Positions 1-4,131 of a DNA stretch of 5,939 nt are shown here, piece by piece. The notes beneath the pieces are model-generated. The model was given only the letters and a program-made list of their open reading frames with translations. It had not been told where the DNA came from and made no database searches. The position numbers were made by a program, and so were the translations under genes. Within the stretch, counting starts at the first letter, position 1. Every line of letters begins with the position of its first letter. Source of the DNA: Alphaproteobacteria bacterium (GTDB lineage Bacteria; Pseudomonadota; Alphaproteobacteria; Acetobacterales; Acetobacteraceae); the NCBI GenBank assembly GCA_013298245.1, contig JAAFHD010000240.1, positions 1 to 5,939 of the forward strand. The letters are read 5' to 3'.

Positions 1-246
1 ACCTGTTTTGGAATATTCGGCGGGAGTGAGGCGGGCCGGACGGCCGCATCGCATGGCGATGCGGTGAGGCGGGCCAAACCGATCGGGTCGGCGCATGGTC
101 CGGGTCGCCTTGCGAGTCCGCTTTGCGCCCATCCAAGCCGTGCAGCACCTTCGCGCGCTTCCCGAAAGCGGCCGCTTGTTCATGCGAACGACATTGACCG
201 TTACGCGCTGGATTTCGCTGTTAGCGTCGGAGTGGGTATAGAGTGA
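1..246 (+). CDS. Weak open frame running in from the left edge, hypothetical (possible C-terminal fragment)
   Basis: The frame starting at base 1 is open without a stop until TGA at 244-246, giving 81 codons, so it may be the tail of a gene that begins outside the window. An internal GTG at 64 could instead start a 60-residue protein. The stop lies five bases before a strong terminator, which is the main reason to list it. The protein is rich in Arg, Ala and Pro, then ends in a more ordinary-looking stretch (NDIDRYALDF followed by AVSVGVGIE). I recognise no family. Third-position GC does not look raised as it is in the methyltransferase gene, so this could equally be non-coding DNA or gene debris. 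The second frame also reaches a stop, at 65-67, from the left edge. Confidence 0.2.
   Translation, partial: TCFGIFGGSEAGRTAASHGDAVRRAKPIGSAHGPGRLASPLCAHPSRAAPSRASRKRPLVHANDIDRYALDFAVSVGVGIE
26..75. repeat. 12-bp direct repeat pair flanking a hairpin
   Basis: GTGAGGCGGGCC occurs at 26-37 and again, exactly, at 64-75, 38 bases apart. Between the copies lies a perfect inverted repeat, CCGCATCGC at 44-52 and GCGATGCGG at 56-64, a 9-bp stem closed by the three-base loop ATG. The right hairpin arm shares its last base with the second direct repeat. No run of T follows, so it is not an intrinsic terminator. It could be a small intergenic repeat element, a binding site or a recombination footprint. 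The sequence alone does not decide. Confidence 0.5.
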
Positions 247-251
247 CGTCC

Positions 252-278
252 AGGGCGCCTCCGGGCGCCCTCGCTTTT
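252..278 (+). terminator. Rho-independent terminator with UNCG-type tetraloop
   Basis: AGGGCGCC (252-259) pairs perfectly with GGCGCCCT (264-271). The loop is TCCG, so the RNA would carry C(UCCG)G, a member of the exceptionally stable UNCG tetraloop class. TCGCTTTT (271-278) follows and gives a short U tract on the plus strand. It would end a transcript arriving from the left and insulate the downstream operon, implying that the operon has its own promoter between here and base 408. The T tract is only four long, but the hairpin is strong. Confidence 0.8.
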
Positions 279-281
279 GGA

Positions 282-306
282 AGGCCGAGCCCTGCCAACT
301 CGGCTT
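282..306. repeat. Imperfect hairpin after the terminator
   Basis: GCCGAG (284-289) pairs with CTCGGC (299-304) around a nine-base loop, with a G-T and an A-T pair extending it to 282-306. No T run follows. It may be a second structure in the terminator region or chance pairing in GC-rich DNA. Confidence 0.3.
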
Positions 307-330
307 GAAGGGTACCAGACAGATCAGGAA

Positions 331-342
331 CAAAGCGCTTTG
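331..342. promoter_or_regulatory. Perfect 12-bp palindrome, possible operator
   Basis: CAAAGCGCTTTG is a perfect 12-bp palindrome about 65 bases ahead of the first operon gene, in the only gap where its promoter can lie. It is a plausible dimer binding site. I could not place convincing -35 and -10 boxes around it: TTGAAG at 305-310 is the best -35-like hexamer, but the expected -10 position (GAACAA, 328-333) is poor. Confidence 0.35.
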
Positions 343-351
343 CGGTCGAGA

Positions 352-390
352 TTGGGTGTGATACCCAACCTAAGTTTGGGTATCACACCC
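352..390. promoter_or_regulatory. Nested palindrome ahead of the operon: probable operator or leader hairpin
   Basis: GGGTGTGATACCCAA (354-368) and TTGGGTATCACACCC (376-390) are perfect inverted copies, 15 bp each. The seven-base centre CCTAAGT also nearly pairs, so 17 of 18 possible pairs match. Each arm is itself a smaller dyad: TTGGGT/ACCCAA around GTGAT on the left (352-368), and GGGT/ACCC around ATCAC on the right. The element is therefore two dyad sites facing each other, a pattern suited to two dimers of a regulator. It ends 17 bases before the preferred start codon and just before the Shine-Dalgarno. Bound protein could block RNA polymerase, or, if transcribed, the stem could hide the ribosome site. 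The MerR-like product of the next gene is the obvious candidate binder, by inference. Confidence 0.75.
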
Positions 391-395
391 GACCC

Positions 396-399
396 GGAG
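396..399 (+). promoter_or_regulatory. Ribosome binding site that decides the start of the MerR-like gene
   Basis: GGAG at 396-399 lies eight bases before the in-frame GTG at 408. The upstream in-frame GTG at 399 overlaps this GGAG and has only palindrome sequence before it, with no purine-rich site. The start at 408 is therefore preferred. Confidence 0.55.
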
Positions 400-407
400 T
401 GGAAGTC

Positions 408-929
408 GTGCGCCTGATCAGATCGCGAGATGTCCTTATTCTAACCGGACTGTCGGCGGATCAGTTGCGCGAATGGACCGTGCGGCGCAGCCTCATTCTT
501 CCCGACTTTCCGGCCTCACGGCGGGGCCAGCAGGCGCAGTTTGGCTGGCAGACGGTGCTCCTCCTGCGGCTGGCTGTCGTCATGCGTTCCCGGTTTCACG
601 TCGAGCTCCAGGTGCATCGCGACCTCCTGGCACGCGCACGCGATTTGCTGAGCGGTCGTTCCTTTCCGAGCTTGTGGGGTACCAGGCTCGCGATCTATGG
701 ACTCGAGCATTGCGCGTTGCTCACGGCGAACGAGCCGGTCCCCGCCGATGAAGATGCCATTGTCCTGCGGCTTAACGACCATCTCGAGATCCTGTCGCAG
801 GGCTTCGGGGTCACCGAGCACATTGCGCAGCTTCAACTGTTTCCGGCGGTTGGGATCCGCCGCAGCGAGCCGCAGGCCGACAGCGAGGCTGGTCCGGATT
901 TGCGCGCCACCGAGGGGGTCGCGTCGTGA
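408..929 (+). CDS. MerR-like helix-turn-helix protein, probable operon autoregulator
   Basis: Small DNA-binding protein of 173 residues from GTG 408 (176 from GTG 399). Residues about 6-60 read as a MerR-type winged helix-turn-helix: TGLSADQLREW is the typical helix-turn-helix core, followed by RRSLI-PDFP and a basic wing region (ASRRGQQAQFGWQ) leading into a helix, VLLLRLAVV. The rest is not the long coiled coil or metal-binding tail of classical MerR proteins; it is a mixed region (about 60-145) and a polar, probably disordered tail. I see no metal-binding cysteine cluster. It is the first gene of a three-gene operon, immediately downstream of a nested palindrome, and its stop overlaps the methyltransferase start in GTGA. 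I infer that it binds that palindrome and sets operon expression, as C proteins do in restriction-modification systems, though those are XRE-type. It could also assist the methyltransferase in binding DNA. The fold is fairly secure; the role is inference. Confidence 0.8.
   Translation: MRLIRSRDVLILTGLSADQLREWTVRRSLILPDFPASRRGQQAQFGWQTVLLLRLAVVMRSRFHVELQVHRDLLARARDLLSGRSFPSLWGTRLAIYGLEHCALLTANEPVPADEDAIVLRLNDHLEILSQGFGVTEHIAQLQLFPAVGIRRSEPQADSEAGPDLRATEGVAS
912..917 (+). promoter_or_regulatory. Ribosome binding site for the methyltransferase gene
   Basis: GAGGGG at 912-917 sits inside the end of the upstream gene, eight bases before the GTG start at 926. Together with the four-base overlap GTGA (926-929) it supports translation coupled to the MerR-like gene and fixes this start. 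Confidence 0.6.
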
Positions 930-3436
930 CCGCGCTTGCTGAGATCGAAGCGGGGCTGCGCGCTCTCGGCTATCGGCCGGAAGCGCTCATTCGCGAATAT
1001 AGCTTCGCCGACGTGCTGTCCGCCGCGGGTGAGGAGCAACACGTCGCGCTCGCCGCGTTCACGCAGGTGCCCGAATCCTACCGCTCGGCGGCATTTGGCG
1101 TGATCACGGGCATGCACGATGTCGAGGCGATCCTGCGGCGCCGCGCGCTCGGCGCGCCGATCCTTCTCTCTATCGGGGATGAGGATGTTGGTGTCTGGCG
1201 GGTTGGCGCGGAGGGCAAGCCCCGCCTGACTGAGCGCGTCCCGCTCGACGCGCTGGCCGAACTGTTCGCGCGCAACGCCGGCCGCTGGAACCCGCATGCG
1301 GTCCACCGGGCCAAATCGCTCGGCCAATCCCAGGCGGCCTACCAGCTCGATTTCGTCGACCTCGGCTTGATGCCGGCGATCGAGCACGAGATCGAGCAGA
1401 AGCTCGATCGGCTGCTGACCAAGGTGATCGCGCGGCTCCTCGCTGGGATTGACGATCCCGCGCGCGAGGAAGCGGCATTTCGCACGACCTTTCGGCTGCT
1501 CGCCGCCAAGATCCTTATCGATCGCCGGCATCCCGACGCGGCATCCTGGGCGGACGCGCCCGTACGGGAGGTACTTACTGGGATCGAGGCCTATTACCAT
1601 CTCGATCACCTGTCGCGGTCGGCGGTCGGCGTCGTCCCGATCGCTGCGGTCGAGGCAGCCTGGTCGTTGCTGCGCAGCGCGATCAATTTCCGCAACATCT
1701 CCTCGGACAGCCTCGCGTTCGTCTATGAGAACACGCTGGTGACCACCGACACGCGAAAGCGGTTCGGCACGCACAGCACGCCTCGGCAGGTTGCGGAATA
1801 TGTTGTCGGCCAGCTCGATCTTGGTCGGTTCGACTTGGCCGGGATCTCGATCTACGAGCCCTTCGCTGGCGCAGGCACCTTTCTCGTCGCCGCCCTTCGG
1901 CATCTCCGCGACCAATTGCCCGAGACCCTGACGGGCGAGGAACGGCACGCCTTCCTCGTGTCGCGCATCAGCGGCGCGGAGATTGACAGCTTTGCCTGCG
2001 AGGTTGCGACGCTGTCGCTTATCCTCGCGGACTATCCGAACGCCAATGGCTGGAAGATCGCGCCACAGAATCTGTTCGAGGACGGCGCGCTCGTAGCCGG
2101 TGCGGCGGGCAAACGCGTCATTCTGTGCAACCCGCCCTGGGATGACTTCGACGGCGACGATCGTAAGGCCTACCCGGACATGGCGGCCAAATCCTTCTCG
2201 AAGCCGATGGCAGTGCTTCGCACCCTGCTCGACGCCAAGCCGGAAGCCTTGGGCTTCGTGCTTCCGCAGGGCTTCTTGCGGCAGCAGCAATATGCCGACC
2301 TACGCCAACTGCTCGCCGAGCGCTACGATCGGATCGAGTTGACCGCGCTCCCCGACCGCATCTTCCAGCGTGCCGGCTTTGAAGCAGCGGTCATCATCGC
2401 GACCGGCCCGCGCGCAGACATCGGCGACAAGGATGTACCGACGAGGCTGCGTGCCACGGTCGTCGCCGATCGCGATCGCGCCGGCTTTCTGGCGAACGGC
2501 AAGGTCACCGCCGAACGTCGCCGCACGAAGGTCGTGCGTTCGGGCGAGCTCTGGATCGGTGCGCTCGATGAGCTGTGGGAATATCTGGCCGGCTATCCGA
2601 TACTCGGCCGCGTAGCCGAGATTCATCGCGGCTTGCAGTGGTTCAGCCAATCCGCCGGCTCGAGCGCGCGGCCGCGCGATGGCTTCGTCAGAGGCGTATT
2701 TAAGCCGGCCGACTCGCTCCTGCAATTCGGCATCACCAGCACCGTTTATGTCGATATTCGGCAGGAGCCCGCCTACCGTCTGGGACCGCTCGGGCGCCCC
2801 TGGGACAAAACAAAGGTCCTGGTCAACGTCGCGCGCCGCTCTCGCGGTCCCTGGCGGCTCGACGGTGCGCTCGATGCCAGCGGACTCGTGCCATCACAGG
2901 CCTTTTTCGGCATCTGGTCGACATCGGCCGATCTGCCTCCCGAGGCGATCGAGGCGCTGATCAACAGCCCGCTCGCCAGCGCGTTCGTGCTCGAACGGGC
3001 GTCGAACCAGCATCTGACCAACGAGATCATGAAGCTGTTACCGCTCCCGAAGCGCGGCGCGCTCGGCGACGTTGTGGCGGCCGTCAACCGCTATCGCGAG
3101 GCGCTCACCACCGCGGCGGCCCAGGCGCTTCGAACCACCGACACCGACAGCTGGCTCGAACGGCTGCTGATCGAGGTCGATGCGCAGCTCCTCAAGGCCT
3201 ATGACCTGCCGCCGCGCCTGGAACGGCGGCTATTTGAGGCGTTTCGCGGCCATGAAGCGGAGCGTCGCGTCGGGCATCCATTTGCCGGCTGGCTGCCGGA
3301 GAATTTCACTGCTTACGTCCCGCTCCACGAATTTATTGGCCCGCTGCTGCGCGAGAATCTGGGACCCTGGGCCCTGGACGCCTTTACACCGGCTCCGGAC
3401 CGAGAGGTGGAGCGGCTAAGGCTCTACGTCCATTAG
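926..3436 (+). CDS. N6-adenine-type DNA methyltransferase (Eco57I/type IIG-like core, no nuclease motif seen)
   Basis: An 836-residue S-adenosylmethionine-dependent DNA methyltransferase, probably making N6-methyladenine. In order: an N-terminal region of about 240 residues without recognised motif; a lead-in helix NFRNISSDSLAFVYENTL (254-271); GTHSTPRQVAEYVV (281-294), the motif X-like segment of gamma-class enzymes; motif I EPFAGAGTF (311-319), binding the cofactor; a GAEIDSFACEVATLSL acidic segment (350-365); catalytic motif IV NPPW (402-405); and LPQGFLRQ (446-453). Residues about 560-708 resemble a target recognition domain, starting at HRGLQWFSQ and ending with INSPLASAF and LLPLP. A helical C-terminus contains LIEVDAQLLKAYDLP. 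Type IIG enzymes carry an N-terminal PD-(D/E)XK nuclease; I see none here, and the protein is shorter than BREX PglX. It is therefore an orphan or modification-only enzyme, or works with a separate nuclease. It overlaps the MerR-like gene and abuts the PIN gene. The enzyme class is confident; specificity and role are unknown. Confidence 0.92.
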   Translation: MTALAEIEAGLRALGYRPEALIREYSFADVLSAAGEEQHVALAAFTQVPESYRSAAFGVITGMHDVEAILRRRALGAPILLSIGDEDVGVWRVGAEGKPRLTERVPLDALAELFARNAGRWNPHAVHRAKSLGQSQAAYQLDFVDLGLMPAIEHEIEQKLDRLLTKVIARLLAGIDDPAREEAAFRTTFRLLAAKILIDRRHPDAASWADAPVREVLTGIEAYYHLDHLSRSAVGVVPIAAVEAAWSLLRSAINFRNISSDSLAFVYENTLVTTDTRKRFGTHSTPRQVAEYVVGQLDLGRFDLAGISIYEPFAGAGTFLVAALRHLRDQLPETLTGEERHAFLVSRISGAEIDSFACEVATLSLILADYPNANGWKIAPQNLFEDGALVAGAAGKRVILCNPPWDDFDGDDRKAYPDMAAKSFSKPMAVLRTLLDAKPEALGFVLPQGFLRQQQYADLRQLLAERYDRIELTALPDRIFQRAGFEAAVIIATGPRADIGDKDVPTRLRATVVADRDRAGFLANGKVTAERRRTKVVRSGELWIGALDELWEYLAGYPILGRVAEIHRGLQWFSQSAGSSARPRDGFVRGVFKPADSLLQFGITSTVYVDIRQEPAYRLGPLGRPWDKTKVLVNVARRSRGPWRLDGALDASGLVPSQAFFGIWSTSADLPPEAIEALINSPLASAFVLERASNQHLTNEIMKLLPLPKRGALGDVVAAVNRYREALTTAAAQALRTTDTDSWLERLLIEVDAQLLKAYDLPPRLERRLFEAFRGHEAERRVGHPFAGWLPENFTAYVPLHEFIGPLLRENLGPWALDAFTPAPDREVERLRLYVH

Positions 3437-3439
3437 CGA

Positions 3440-3937
3440 ATGGACACCTATCTCCTCGATACGAATTTGGTGTCCGTGCTTTATGATGCCCGGCGCCCGA
3501 ACCACCCGACAATCCGCCAGGCGGTCGCCGCCCTTCCGCCCAAGTCTGCCCAGCTCGTGTCGGTCGTGACGATCGGCGAGCTACGCTTCGGACTCGCGCT
3601 GTCCCGCGCGGCCGGCCAGCCTCTCACGCATATCGAGACCTGCCTCGCGCGCACCGAGGAGCATCCGCTCGCGCAGATCACGCGGCACACGGCGGATGCC
3701 TTCGCGATGGTCAAGTCGAGCGTGGCGCTGGCGCGTCTTGACGTTCGGCGCCGGATCCCACGCTGGGTGGAGGGCTGGACCGACCGCGTGACCGGCCAAC
3801 AGCTGCAGATCGACGAGAACGACCTCTGGGTCGCGGCGCAGGCGGTCGAACGCAACTATGTCGTCCTCACGTCCGACGGGGATTTCACGCAAGTGATTGC
3901 GCCTGCGGTCGCAGACTTGCGCGTGCTGCTCGTGTGA
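3440..3937 (+). CDS. PIN-domain ribonuclease, VapC-like
   Basis: A 165-residue PIN-fold protein covering essentially one domain. The metal-binding acidic residues are present: D7 in YLLDTNLVSVL (4-14), E47 in TIGELRFGL (44-52), D128 in ENDLWVAAQAV (126-136), and D146/D148 in LTSDGDF (143-149). VapC toxins of this fold cut RNA, often tRNA or rRNA. At 165 residues it is longer than the roughly 130 usual for VapC, with extra sequence around residues 95-122. The ATG lies three bases after the methyltransferase stop and has no good Shine-Dalgarno, so translation probably depends on reinitiation. VapC genes normally follow a small VapB antitoxin gene; none is seen here, and the upstream partner is the methyltransferase. 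It may be an effector of a defence module, a toxin controlled by an upstream product, or an inserted remnant of a toxin-antitoxin pair. Fold and active site are well supported; target and control are unknown. Confidence 0.9.
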   Translation: MDTYLLDTNLVSVLYDARRPNHPTIRQAVAALPPKSAQLVSVVTIGELRFGLALSRAAGQPLTHIETCLARTEEHPLAQITRHTADAFAMVKSSVALARLDVRRRIPRWVEGWTDRVTGQQLQIDENDLWVAAQAVERNYVVLTSDGDFTQVIAPAVADLRVLLV

Positions 3938-4131
3938 TACTGCGCTCACCCCAAAGCGCCCACAGCGTGCGTCATCGTCGCCACCTGGCCCACCAGCCAT
4001 TGAATGCGCTGCAATGTCCGCATGGGGCGTGAGCGGTCCAGCCGCTTGATCTGAACGAACGTCCGGATTCTGGCTCCTCGGCCGAGAAGCAGGCGGTCCG
4101 CTTGCGGCCCATGCACGCCATCAGCGACGCA
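3938..4131. other. Convergent intergenic gap without an identified gene
   Basis: This 194-base stretch separates the ends of the PIN gene and dsbD. It holds a few short dyads (GCGCT/AGCGC at 3942-3959, CATTG/CAATG at 3998-4016, the palindrome CTCGGCCGAG at 4077-4086), but none is followed by a T run on either strand, so I cannot place the terminator expected between convergent genes. On the minus strand the dsbD reading frame stays open for 61 codons past its TAG, down to TGA at 3946-3948. This is also where the base composition shifts from the operon to the more GC-rich dsbD region, so it may hold the junction of an inserted segment. No tRNA or transposase is present. Confidence 0.5.

Noticed and set aside
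300..390. A sigma-70 promoter for the operon
   Set aside because: One must exist after the terminator, but no pair of -35 and -10 hexamers with a 16-20 base spacer was convincing (TTGAAG 305-310 and TTGCGG 340-345 lack good partners), so none is annotated.
516..836. A VapB-like antitoxin on the minus strand opposite the MerR-like gene
   Set aside because: The 106-codon frame has no ribbon-helix-helix or AbrB-like motif, lies opposite a better coding frame and is far from the PIN gene.
833..2290. 485-codon open frame on the minus strand inside the methyltransferase gene
   Set aside because: It is antisense to a gene with clear motifs, its translation is rich in Arg, Asp and Gly with no recognisable domain, and long antisense frames are normal in GC-rich coding DNA.
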